Shown here: positions 11,211 through 23,600 of the stretch, one piece after another
Position numbering within the stretch: position 1 is the stretch's first letter
How the letters are laid out: every line of letters starts with the position of its first letter
Source: Capitulum mitella
Taxonomy: Eukaryota; Arthropoda; Thecostraca; Pollicipedomorpha; Pollicipedidae
NCBI GenBank assembly: GCA_030062745.1
Contig: CP099846.1
Coordinates: 5,766,001-5,830,000 of the forward strand
Direction of reading: 5' to 3'
DNA length: 64,000 bases
The notes under the pieces: generated by a model
Seen by the model: only the letters and a program-made list of their open reading frames with translations
The model's database searches: none
What the model was told of the DNA's origin: nothing
Position numbers and translations under genes: made by a program

Positions 11211-14200
11211 CGATGTCGCGACAATGTTGCACCAACGTAGGACGTTTGCTGGGAGGACAGAGAAATTCTGTGGTATATTTCGCGCCATCTTTTGACCATT
11301 TAAACAAGTGTGAATTAAATAAGTGCGAATAGCTTTTTCACGAAATTTGACGAGGTTTCGATCGGAGTCAATCTCACCTCTATTGCTCTCCCAATCTCGA
11401 AGTCATAGGAGGGGAAGTTCCCGAACTCATGGGAGGGGTTCTCGAGGCCCCCTTCCCGCGGTAAGCCAAGGGCTATTCGGACAGGGAGAGGATGGGTTAA
11501 CCTCCTGCCTATTTTGTGTGGCTCACGTTTCGCCCCCACCTTTTGTGGAAGAATCCGTAGTCCAATTTCCTTCTTGATTGGTCAGAAACGAGGAAAACTT
11601 ACGGCTTAGTGTTCATCTGATTTTGCAACTGCCCAACTTAATGTACAATCCAAGTCAAAGTTGCTGTTTTCGGAGAAAGTGTTCCAAAAAGGTAAAAACA
11701 TACCATTTTTTCCCAAAAACGCCGCGCTAGCCGAACCGACACAGAGCGGATACGGCGACCGTAGGACGGTATATCGTCAAATGGCTGTCACGCGGCAAGG
11801 ACCGGGACGGTCGAAGAATGTAGCCGCTGCTCGCCAAGCGTGCTCAGTCGGCGACAGCAAAACCAGCAGTGCACAGGCGACAGCAGAGCCCGCCGCACGC
11901 GATGCCACGGCCGGCCTGTTCAGAGCGCTGACGCAGGCACCGCCAGCAATTCAGGGGGCTTTGAGCATGAACTAAAGCATGAAATGATGATCGAGGACTG
12001 CTGCAATGGTCGAGGGAGAGTGTCGTCACCTGTCGCTTCAGTTTGCTCAGCTGCAACTTCAATACTTAGCGGTAACAACGGTCTTTTCTAGCTGGTGTCT
12101 GTGTGTGAGCGAGGAAGTGCACGTCCGCTAGTTATGCATCTTGGAGCAAGAAAATAAGTTTGCTGGTTGCAATGCACATCGTGTTTTCATAATTAATATG
12201 GTTTCAAGAACACACCCTATGTATAGCAGTCCACAAGTAATGTATGCATACGTAAATGTACTTGGGCTGTGGCCAGGGCCCGCCCGATCGGACCCCAGCA
12301 ACAATTTATTTGCTAAGCGTAGAGCCACATTTAAATTCGGGTTAGACCAAGTACCGCTCTGTGGATTCCCCAAAGACAGCCTGAACGGGCCCACAGTCAT
12401 CGGTCCATTTGATTGGGTGTCCGCTCCCAGGTTGGGATATCCGGAGTAAGGCGAGTTTGCCCATGCACATCCCGCTCGGGCCCACACCATTTTTGCTAAG
12501 TTAAGGCATATCTCTGCCCGAGATAACTGCGGCAAGCCCGCGCAGTGTTCGTGCATGCACGGGCACTGCGCGGATGAACTGTCTCCGTTTGGGAGTCAAC
12601 ATGGTGTATTGTGTCAGGCGCCGAGCAGAACCACAGTGCGACGCGAGTTACTCCAAGCAGGCTGCGCGGGTTAACCCTACCCCGGCCCATCTGGCGGCAC
12701 ACCAAAATTACTGGCTGGGACCGCTCTGCCAGTCTGCCGAATTGTCGATGCTTTGAAAACTGACTGTCGCCACAATTCTTCCTTCCGTTTTCGTTGTCCA
12801 GGTTGTCGAGGCGGGGACTTGTGGCTGGCATGGCCGTTAGAGGGAATATATGGTTGGGAATCCCATGGGGATGTGGGGGGGGGGGTCGGAACCCCCCGCA
12901 ATGTTCAGGAATTTTAGCATTAGGCCTTTGGCATTGGCTGGGAACCGACAGAAACCACACGGGAACCCGCCCAATGATTTTCGAAAATCTCCAGCTACAT
13001 GACATAAATACACAGCATACATGACTGCCCAAGTAAAATGTAAATGCAGTAGTCTTCCCTTTTTAACGGTGTTGCGCCACCGCCCAAATTTCCACAACAC
13101 CATGGCGCGGCTAATCAAAACAATATCGAGTCGGACGTTCTCGCCCACGAAGCGTGACAGCGACGGAGATCGTGTGTTGCCAGGCCCAGGCCTTGTCATT
13201 TCTGCCACCGTGTACACTGCTGGTTCCCAAGTTAATCGGTGCATGCGCCATTCTGCGGCTAAAAGCTGTACTAAAACTTCGCGCGTGTGCTTGAACATGG
13301 AAACCACAATCCTGCTCCGCGACATCCGCGATTGTACTGCCCCCTATAAGTGCGTAGCGCCCTCTTCTCTCTCACTGCTCCAGACATCGCCATCGCAGAC
13401 TGAAGTACACCACAATCGGAAATATTCCTGTTATCACGCTCGTTGCGCATTCACTTTATTCTTCATATACAGTTCCGAATCTCCATCGCACCTTCAGCAA
13501 GAAACGGCTGAGCGAGTGAAATTGAGATGGGGAAAGAAACGGTCTTCCGCATTGACTTGTAATGTGCCATTTATTGCCTGGCTTTTCGTCCCGTGCGAGA
13601 CAGGAATATACTCGCAGACCTCAAATCGTAGATGTCAGTACTTCATCCGCACCTTCCCAGACAGCGTGCTGGCGTACAATTGCAAGGTTAAACAAAATGA
13701 CACTTTAATTCGCCAACATCAGCACTTCCTATCTCCAAGAAACTCATCACGACCATCGTAATCATAATCATCACATTCAGCTTTATCGTTTGAAAATACT
13801 ATAGTTCCGTTGGCTTAGGAACACTGGATAAAACGCTGTTACATGACTTCACAATACAACTGCTAAATATACAAATAACGTGCAATGCAAAACAATAAAG
13901 TGTAAACGTTCAGCATACCACACGGAGCAAATGCGCACCAAAATATTTAAAAAAAAACAGCATAGCGTCAACAGTCCTAACAGAAAATAATACAAATAAA
14001 ATAATAAAAATAAAAAAATGAATGCGTCGGGCGGCGCCAGCAGCACAACCAAAACCGTGCCGAAAACAGTGAACACAGGCACGCTTGGTGGTGATCTGAA
14101 CACCAGCCCACGTTGAACATCGGCTAGCCGAGAATGATGAACAAACCTTCTGAAAGAAGCGCTCGTCGACGCCTACTGCAAAGCAGGTACAGCACAACGT
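11210..14200. other. No supported gene; long open frame at 13,021-13,761
   Basis: The longest + frame is 246 codons (13,021-13,761). Its composition is rich in Ser, Thr, Arg and Cys without a recognisable domain, and a 162-codon antisense frame overlaps it. I see no convincing coding signal. The rest of the interval holds nothing I can name. Confidence 0.35.
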
Positions 14201-14209
14201 TAAGGCTGG

Positions 14210-15480
14210 CATGCACTAGGTCGGGCGAAGACGGAGACGGACAGACAGGGATATACAGACAGAGACAGGCAGAGGGACTGACAGGGAGGTACGTGCAGCT
14301 GCAGCGAGACAGAGGAACAGGTGAATACACAGATACGGACAAACAGAAACAGACAGACGAATGCAAAAAGACATAGACAGAGGCATAGGAAGATGGACAC
14401 AAAAAAGATGCAGACATACAGACAGAAACAAAGACAAGAGAAACAGAGCGACACAGAAGCAGACAGAGACAGGGACACACAGAAACAGAAACAGACATAG
14501 ACAGACAGACGGACAGACAGAGACAGACAGAGAAACATCTAGACATACATAGACACATCCAGACATAGATAAGGTGCATCCAGACATACATAAAAACACA
14601 TCCAGGCATACACAAGGACTAACACCCGCACATACTTATGAACAAAGCACATTCAGACAGTGGAAACAAAGATGCCTCTGGACATACATACAGAGATGCA
14701 TCCAGGCATATACATAAACAGACATGCACTCATAATTACAGGAGACAGAGGCAGGAAGGGACAGGGACAGAGGAAGCAACAGATCTAAGTAGCAGAGATA
14801 GACAAAGAGGATGAGGAAGATGAAGAGGTAGATGGAGAGCGAAAGATGGGTACAGAGACAGAAGTAGATGCAGAGACAAAGCATGACAGATAGTGAAGGA
14901 AATTGACACACAGACAGACAAAGACAGAGACAATCTGCCTGACACACAGACTGATGCAGGCCAACAATGAAAAACACGTGGACAGACAGGCATACAGTAG
15001 AGACACAGAGACAAACAGACAGGCAAAGACATACAGACAGACAGATGACACAAAAACATACACACATACATATGCATGTACATACATATGTACATACATA
15101 CATGCATAAATACAGACAGACAGGTGGACAGACAGACAGACAGACAGATGGACAAACAGACAGACAAACAGATGGGTGGGTGGATGGGCAGGTGGGCAGG
15201 CAACCAGACAGATAAACAGACACAGACAGACAGACTGCCAGAGACATATGGAGACAGACAGACAAAAATATGGAAAGGCAAACAGGCAAAATGACTGGCA
15301 GAGACTAACAGACAAACACAGACAGACAGACAGATGGACACATACAAAGACAGATAAGTGCAGATACAGACAGGACAATGCACACCAACAAGCAGAATGA
15401 CAGACAAAAATACACAGACATAGACACACAGATGGACAGACATATACAGTCCGTATCAGACACCAACAAAAGACACAACC
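14210..15480. repeat. GACA-rich degenerate tandem tract 1
   Basis: About 1.27 kb dominated by ACAGACAGA- and CAGACATACA-type words on the + strand. All long - strand frames through it are Cys/Ser/Val/Leu-rich (repeating CLSVCLSV) and simply translate the repeat. The tract shares ACATCCAGGCAT and ACATCCAGACATA phrases with the second tract at 17,395-18,205. Confidence 0.8.
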
Positions 15481-15696
15481 AAGGCCCTCTATAGGAGGTA
15501 TGGTCACCAAACGATTTGTTTACACTCTGCGCAAGCCGCTGTGTGACGTCACTGGGAGTGACTCCGTCGGCGCTCGCCATGGGCATTGAATAAGCAGCCC
15601 AGATCTCGGCCGTCGGACGCTTGTGCTTCATCTTCACCCCGATTTTAACGAAAATGAAATAATAATCCGTAAGAAAGGTGCTTGTATTATGTGACT

Positions 15697-15900
15697 GCCG
15701 TGTCGGTGTCCAGTTGGTTAAGCGTCTGTTACCGCTGCCCACCATTGGTCAGGTGGGTTCGAATCGTCTCGGCCCTCACTTTTCTCCTGGAGGCCAATTA
15801 ACCCTCCAAGCGACCCACAGGAGATACTGAATAAAGCGCGATAGTGTGGGTCACACCCGCACGTTAAACTTTCGCCTCCGAATTATGCAATTAGGTTGGC
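15697..15900 (+). repeat. tRNA-derived SINE-like unit
   Basis: TGTCCAGTTGGTTAAGC (about 15,707-15,723) resembles an RNA polymerase III A box. GGGTTCGAATC (about 15,755-15,765) is a near-perfect B box (T-arm). The spacing of about 45 bp fits a tRNA-like head. No good acceptor stem can be closed, so this is not a functional tRNA. A body with CTGGAGGCCAATTAACCCTC and GTGTGGGTCACACCC follows. Only one copy is visible in the window. Confidence 0.5.
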
Positions 15901-17390
15901 ATAACGCGATCTGGTGCATGACAGTCTGTACAAGCACTGCTCAGCACGGGCTCTGACTTCAATGCACCCCAGAGAACCATTTGCACCATTTTTTATTTTA
16001 ATAATGACAGTAAATAGGCGTGAAGTACGGCGACATATTTCAATACTCCTCAATACGGCCATGACGTGTCTCCGAGTGCAGCGGCAGGCCGGGACACTTT
16101 TCCGAGCACCGCGGCAGACCGGGACACCTCTCAAAGCTGGGCTCTCTCTAAAGACTGTATTCGGTGCATGCATGCATGCATCTGGGGAGGCAACAGAGCC
16201 ATGCCCCCCCCCCCAACAGAAAAACCTGGCAAGTTGATGCAGATCTGGAATCTGAGAAAAATCTAGGCAGCTTTTATGAAGAAAAGTTTGTTTTACAACA
16301 GTGTTTGAGGTAAAATGGGGCAAAATCCAATGTTTTTTTTAATCAGTGCACTTTTTCGAATCTGGCCCCCCAGACTGGCAAACACCAGTGCTCTGGATCC
16401 ACCCTTGGCCATAAATCTAATACCTTGGCATCCACAGTGAAAGATTTTTGGATGGCAATGCACCACTTCTCAGCACAGGTTCAATATTGGCAACCACTCT
16501 TCTTCACAAGACTTAATGGGCCACAATTTTCTTCAGCAAAATATTCCAAGCAAACTGCTGCATCAGCTACATTAGACTTCTCTCCTGTAACATACTTGTG
16601 CACCCACGGTACCCTAGCGCCTCCCTCTTTTGGAAATCAAAACAGGGGCGAGCTAGGCTCTCGGCATTTACATTAGCACCAAACTGCAATGAAAAGGTGA
16701 ATACAGCACAATTAGTTGGCATCTTTGCTTGTCAGCTCATATATCAAATAAAGGATACAAAAATACATAAGCTGCTAACACTTAAATGCAAGAGGTATGG
16801 CCACAGTCACAAGCCTTTAATGTTGTTATAAAATGTCACTGAAACATCACAACAGTAGCAGATCATGGTAAGTCATACGGCACCACTCAAATCACGCCTG
16901 CCCTCTGCTGCCAATCCCAATTTAAGGCCATTGCCACTGCCAGGTCTCAGCAACAAACCAATAAAAGTGAAAATATTTTGGTACATAAGGTGTTAGAAAT
17001 GTCAACAGGAGGGTCAAGTCACTTCAAAATCCAATCCTTTCTCATGGGCATTTGGCTTTTTGAGCATCCCAAACTGCCTCATCACTTACTGCCATCAAGG
17101 TCAATTTCCGATGTGGTGTGATACCAGAATTGGCCTAAATAAAAAAAAGATCACTTATGGCAACAACTTCTTTACAATCGACAGGCAAAAAGCACTTTCA
17201 GAGTGCAGAAACGATGCAACCGGACCTGCCACTTCACAGCACAATCAACAGCTGTCAGTGGCCACTGGATTGTTTAAGTTCAACTCCCAGCAACTCTCTC
17301 CCAGTGATGTCACTCCAGGGTTGTTGCTAGCAAAAAAAGCTGTCCTATGACAGATAGCACTGGTGACACCCCCCTGGACACAACCAGGCA
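15900..17390. other. No supported gene
   Basis: Moderately AT-rich sequence with a poly-C run near 16,205. Short + frames (for example 16,425-16,676) have no recognisable features. Confidence 0.4.
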
Positions 17391-17394
17391 TATA

Positions 17395-18205
17395 GCCAAA
17401 TGCACATCCAAACATCTTCAGACAGATATATTCAGACATGCACACCAAGACATGTTCAGATATACACACAATACATTCACACAAGCATACATACTACCAT
17501 TCATCCAGACATAAAACCAGACACGCAGAAAGGCAGATGGGGCAACATCTGTATGCAGACAGACACATGGACAGGCACAAAGACAACAGAGAGACAAACA
17601 CAAAGGGACAATAGCACAAGGATAACAACAGACAAGGACAGAAACAGATTGACACATGGATTAACTCAGACAGCTCTGACAGACAGACAGACAAACAAAC
17701 ACATACAGATAGACAAAGACAGACATGGTCAGACAGAGACTGGCAGAGACAAATAGACATACATAACATAGGCAGGCCAACATACACAGACAGATGGACT
17801 GGTAGACAGACAAAAATAGACAGATATAGACACACAAATACACAGGCAGATAAAGACAACAAGTATCAGACATACACCATCCAACATACACACAAAGGCA
17901 CAGCAAGGCATACACTCAAAGGCACATCCAGGCATCTTCAGACAGATATATCAAGACATACACACAAAGACACATCCACAAACACAAACAGGCATTGAGA
18001 CATACAAACACACTACCATTCATTCAGACATAAACACAGGCATGCAAAAAGGCACACTGGGCAAAACCCATATGCAGACAGATGCACAGACATATCCACA
18101 GACAATGGAAAGACACACACAGAAAGAGACAGTGACACATAGACAACAACAGACATAGGCAGATTGATAAAGAAGAGAAACAGGCAGAGACAGACAAACA
18201 CGGTA
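17395..18205. repeat. GACA-rich degenerate tandem tract 2
   Basis: A second copy of the ACAGACA/CAGACATACACA satellite, about 0.8 kb. An internal higher-order unit (TCTTCAGACAGATATATxxAGACATxCACAC) occurs at about 17,414 and 17,935. It ends exactly where the telomere-containing hairpin begins. Confidence 0.75.
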
Positions 18206-18566
18206 ATCCTTTAGAAGCGAGCGCCATAAACCAAGCACACTGGATGACACATATACGGCGCGCGTGGCAAAAGGAGACGTCAGCTGTTGCAAGAAACAAC
18301 AACATTACGCACTGGAGCTCCAGGGTCATGGATCACCTACTATTCGCTAACCTAACCTAACCTAACCTAACCTAACCTAACCTAACCTTACCTAACCTAA
18401 CCTAACCTACTGTGTAAAACAAGAGCGAATAGTAGGTGATCTACGACCGGGAGCTCCAGTGCATAATGTTGTTCTTTCTTGCAACAGCTGACGTCTCCTT
18501 TTGCCACGCGCGCCGTATATGTGTCACCCAGTGTGCTTGGTTTATGGCGTGCGCTTCTAAAGGATT
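18205..18566. repeat. Foldback flanking an interstitial telomere array
   Basis: The arms 18,205-18,348 and 18,424-18,566 are reverse complements over about 143 bp with few mismatches. Landmarks are AATCCTTTAGAAGCG (left) against CGCTTCTAAAGGATT (right), and GATCACCTACTATTCGCT against AGCGAATAGTAGGTGATC. The loop is the CCTAA array. It abuts GACA tract 2. Confidence 0.9.
18349..18411 (+). repeat. Interstitial (CCTAA)n telomeric repeat
   Basis: About twelve pentamer units, with one variant (CCTTA) in the middle. TTAGG/CCTAA is the canonical arthropod telomere motif. Here it is internal, short and wholly enclosed by inverted arms. Confidence 0.9.
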
Positions 18567-18936
18567 GCCAACAAACACAACAACATTAGAAGCTGTCCTG
18601 TATGTTCACAAATTTGAATTATCAGTGTTCATGAAAACAGCCATTGAAAAACCCAACCTGCCTTCTTTGCCCTCTGCAAGTCTTCTGCAGAGGACAAAGA
18701 CAACAATGTTTACTTGCACTTACACATGCAGCTGCAAATGCTGACAACACCTGTACCAAATATACCAACATAAATTAATTTAACATAACACAAGTGTTAA
18801 ATGAGTAAAAAATGCCAGCATGGATGAATAAGTATAACAACAGCAACCATATTTGAAAATGTGGTGATGAAAAGGAGCTCACAGGCCCTACACAGCCTCA
18901 TTTCTCACAGAACCTTATGTTAGTAATCACTCTGAC

Positions 18937-20675
18937 TAGGCGCAGGCTTCCCGCTTCTCATAACTCCAGAAATCCACGTCGTTACCAAGCCATATGGGCG
19001 CCAAAAGATGTACAATTAAAAAATAGGCCAATCGCACACGTTTAGTGCCTTGTTACGATCACCACTTCCCCAAAATAACCTCTTGAAATGACTCGGCCGC
19101 CTCGACAACTAGCAAAAGTTCGAAGCACGGAGCATTTTCGGGAGACAGATCAACATAAAATTTGAACATTGACGATTGCCAAACTTGCTGAGAAATATGA
19201 CGTCACTGAAAGACATATAAAACCTATCAAATCAGTCTCCAAACTCGAAATAGACTGAGACGGTACTGGAACGGGACAGGGAGGTGGACTGGGTCTAAAC
19301 AAGGACAGACATGAATGCCTGGGAGGGAACAGGGACAGACAAGAAAAACTGGACAGTGCAGAGATATGGAGGACGTGGATGAGGTTAGGAGAGACATGAG
19401 GACTAATGAAACGGATATGGGAGAGTGTTGGGACAGAATGATGAAAAGGGACTGGGCTTGGAAAGAAACAAACAAGGGAATGGGGATGAGACAGGTACAG
19501 GTAATGGGGGTGTTTGTGCTTAATTGGTGTTTGGATGACCCGAATCGTGCGGTTGGTTCTCGAGATAAACAGGGCTGGGATGTTCAAGACCACCCAGTCT
19601 GTGGAAAGTAATGAAAGACCAAAATACCCCAGTCAAAGCCGGGATAACGGTCCCGTGCAGTACACCGTCATAGCGCCAGTCCTGTTTCATTTCGTATTTT
19701 CTTCTATCCCACGATCCTTGTTTCGGCCTTTCTGCCTCTTCCCGCCCAGTCCTATCCCAACTCCTTGTATCTGTCCCGTTTCAGTCCCTCTTCCTCGGTC
19801 CTATTCCGTATTGTTCCCCTGCGGAATAGGAGAGGGGGGGTGAGAGGCAGAAAGGGGAACAAAAATCATGGGATAGAACCAAACAGAAACTGAAACGGGA
19901 CTGGCGCAATGATGAGGTATTGGACGGGACCGTTAACCCGGCACTGACTAGGGTATTTTATCACCTTCCTCAGACGGGGGGGGGGGCTTCAACACCCCGT
20001 CCCTGTTTATCTCGAGAACCAACCGCACGATTCGGCTCATTCAAACATTCAGACACCTTACTTACTTCCCCTTTCCCTTACATTCGACATAAGACATAAG
20101 AGATAAGACATAAGACATAAGACATTCCCCTTACTTGTCCCTATCTCGTCCTCATTCTCTTTCTTGTCTCTTTCTTAGCTTGGCCCTTTCCACCATTCTG
20201 TTCGAATACCCTTCCATGCCCGTTCCCGTTCGTTCTCATCTCTCTCCTAACGTCATCCAGTTCCCGTATCTCCATACTGCCCAGTTTTCCTTGTCTGTCC
20301 CTGTTCCCTCCCAGGCACTTATGGCTGTCCTTAATGAGTCCCAGTCCACCTCCCTGTCCCGTTCCAGTGCCTTCTCAGCTTACTTCGAGTATGGACACTG
20401 CCAGGCTTTGATAGGTCTTTCAATGACGTCATATTTCACGGCACTTACCAACGGTCAACGCTTAAAAGCTGAATTTCATCTGTCTCGCGAAGGTGCTACA
20501 TGCTTTGAACGCGCGGAAGTTGTTAAGGCAGTGGGTAGCTGAAGCAGTTTAAGAGGTTATTTTGAGGGGTGGTGTTCGTGGCAAGGCACTAAATGCCTGC
20601 GATTGGCTTATTTCCCTTAAAGCTCGGTAACTACTCAGGTTCCGGGAGTTATGGGAAGTGAGAAGCCTGCGCCTA
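18937..20675. repeat. Large imperfect palindrome, about 0.86-kb arms
   Basis: The left arm is 18,937 to about 19,806 and the right arm about 19,810-20,675, centred near 19,806-19,815 at CCTATTCCG...CGGAATAGG. Further pairs are TAGGCGCAGGCTTC with GAAGCCTGCGCCTA, AATAACCTCTTGAAAT with its partner near 20,550, TCTCGAGATAAACAGGG (19,558) with CCCTGTTTATCTCGAGA (20,002), and a TGACGTCA site in both arms. Arm identity is moderate by eye. A GACATAA tandem patch (20,085-20,127) and a G run are confined to the right arm. No convincing gene is present. Confidence 0.85.
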
Positions 20676-20679
20676 CAAT

Positions 20680-23600
20680 ACCCTCGGCATGGGAACGAAC
20701 TGTCAGGACAGTTAAAGTTCGCAGTTCACCGCATTAAATGTGATTACAACCACGTGAGAGTTCCATGCCGTCCAAGGTAAGCTTTTTATCGTGCTTACGC
20801 ACGTTACAGGGCAGCAGTGCCCTGGAATCCTCTATTTTGAGTGGGAATACACAGTGGGATTAGTTTTTGCATCTCACAATCATAATGGCCTTGCTGCAGA
20901 TTCTGCTCAAATGCATGCAAGAAGGCTTGGGTCAGCAGTGAGATTTTGACCGAGCGCTTGCTTCTAGGAAAAGTAATCATAAAAGTGGTTGCATAGCACG
21001 TGAAATGCAAATAATGGCAATAATACTGCCACCCAAAACCCCGTTTCCAACAACATCCCTGTATTAAACATGTAGTTGCCACGAAGCATAAAATGCAATG
21101 TTGTAACAGTACTGGAGATATCACACCAATCATCTAATACAATCATATAATGATATAATAATTCAGTCATTGGTTTAAATTCAGTTTGTGGCAACAAAAT
21201 CAAATTTTCATATATATGGCGTCATTAACCACATGATGTCTGTGGGGTCTTCACACATCCTTAGTGACAATAACCTTATCCTTGAAGGCACTACATTTTC
21301 TGCCTTGGAATAATGTTCCCCAGCAGCCGACTCCAGCACAGTAGTACTGTATGGTACATTATCATTACAATTTTGTTGTTATTTTTTAGAAATTCAAGCA
21401 GTTGAAAGTATGATTAGAAACAGGATGATACATTCTTTACATTGGTGGCAATCATCCAAAGGATTGTTTGGAATTTTGTCAGGCAGAAACTTGCCTTTAC
21501 CTGTGTCCATGACCATGCACAAAAGCCCTCATGATTGTTATGCACTTATGCATTACAATAGAAACAGTATTGAATTTCCATGTACTGCATCCACTTTGGG
21601 GGAGACAGAAAACTTCATGGCTCATTGAGAACAGCCAGAAATGGTGGTCCACCCAATAGCCACCTTTCAATAGATTCAATTTGAGAATATTGAGAATTGC
21701 TTCCATGTGCCATGTGCTATGTACCATGTACATGTACAGTCAAATAAACAAAAAATATGGCTTTGTACAGTACTGAACAACCTGTTTGAAAATGCTCCAG
21801 ACATTCAAGCCTGGGACATTGTTGGGAAAACTGTTGTTTTCTGGTGTCAGAGAGCATCAAAAAATTTACACTCCAGGAAAATTATGTACTCCAGAATGGT
21901 CATTTGTCCCCCCCCAAAAAAAAAGACATGGGTAATGCTTCTCAACTAGAGTCCAAAGTTGCCCATTGGGCCCTTGCTTGATGCTTTGTCATCTATATTT
22001 GGCCGCTGGAATACGCTCCGAACCTACAGCTAGCTACCTTCCATGTCCTGGTCAATGACTCCGCTGACCTACCGTGGAGACTTGGGGAACTGGTTTGCCC
22101 CCCCCCCCCCAAAACAGAGCTGCTGGATCCACCTGTGTCGGCCACATATGTTTGCAAAGCATTTAGTTAGTCCGTCTTTCTCACATAAATGCTCACCATT
22201 TTATACTCCAAAAGAGAATTTGTACTCGGACACCAGGAAAAAACCTGGTTTCCAACACTGGCCCATGATCTTCATTGCTGACAGGTTTGGAACATGGGGC
22301 AAAATGGGACATTCCAAAACTGAACAACACAGATAAAATAAAATTATTGTGTTTATGTCAAAAATTTTTGCTTTTTGCAGCTGGATTCCTGCCATTTTTT
22401 TGTCATTTTGCAACAGTCATCAATCCCAGTGAACTTACCCTTTATGGCTGTCAATACCACCTCACCCTCTAATGCTAACTTAGCTCAGAGTTAACCATCA
22501 AAAAGCATATTAATTAATTGAATGGTCTTCCCACTTCAGTTGTTGGCAAAAAAAAGTTCTTTCAGTTTGACAGAATGAGTTGTGCACTTTTCAGCAAAGC
22601 AGTGTCTTTTTTGTTATCTCTCATTTTGCACACATTGTGCATAATATTGATCACTTCTGATGTCATAACTTAAAAATCTGCGGCAGGAATAACCAGAGTA
22701 TTGTGGTGGGTGCAATGTAGCTCAAGGCAGGTCATTGGTAATGTGTCCCAGCTGTTTTATGTCTGATAGCTTTAAACATGGACAAGGACATAGACAAATT
22801 TTTAAGGCAGGTCATGCCTGACCTATTCTGATGCTACCTTTTTCCTGCACAATAGCACAAAGTGTGCCATGTTTTCCAAAGCTGGTATATAGTAGGTGCT
22901 GCCTTACCTGCCCTATATGCCCCAACAAATGCTGCCCTCTGGTTCTACACCCATGCATGCAGGCCAGGTATAATAGGCAAACACTTCTATAATTCTATAA
23001 CACTATCTGTTGTGGAAAAGTTGACTTGAGTACAATTGTGATGTTGCACATGTGACATAGTGAGTGTAATTTTTGGACTTTTATAAATGACTTGCAACTT
23101 GTTGTATGTCTTTGTAACCTTTTGTTTTCCCTTTATATGTATGGACCTGACCAGTAGGCATATCTGTGCAGCAGTATGCATAATAATTAACTAAATAAAT
23201 AAATAAACAAATTAATAGTTAAATAAATAATAAATGGCACATAGCTGCAACTCTGGACCTGAGAGGACTGGGTGACAACAATGACCAATTAGTCATTACT
23301 TATGTGAGAATATGAAGGGTCTTAGAAACATTGTCTTAGGCCTTGGAAACATTATTTCACAGATAATGGAATGGGACTATCACTTGGTGTTCAGAGATGA
23401 GGAATGCCTGCTCTTCCATAGTGGGATATTTGGATGACCTCATGACAGTGGTTGTAATCTCTTGTATGCTGTGCATGTGTCTGCTCTGTAATGGCATGCT
23501 TGTGTTTTGGTGGGGGCATACAGCTGCATTCTTTTTCAGATTTGTTTATGGGGACAGGCTTACTTTAAATGATTGCAGTGTGGAAAAACCAAGCATGCAC

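Noticed and set aside
13021..13761. 246-codon + frame
   Set aside because: No recognisable domain, no splice context, overlapping antisense frame. Kept only as a note.
14124..15745. Several long Cys/Ser/Val-rich - strand frames
   Set aside because: They are literal translations of the GACA-rich satellite, readable in all frames.
15697..15780. Functional tRNA gene
   Set aside because: A and B boxes are present but the acceptor and anticodon stems do not close. A SINE head is the better reading.
14210..18205. CRISPR-like array
   Set aside because: No regular direct repeats with unique spacers; it is a degenerate short-unit satellite in a eukaryotic genome.
18349..18411. A true chromosome end
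   Set aside because: The array is about 63 bp, internal, and enclosed by inverted arms with unrelated sequence on both sides.
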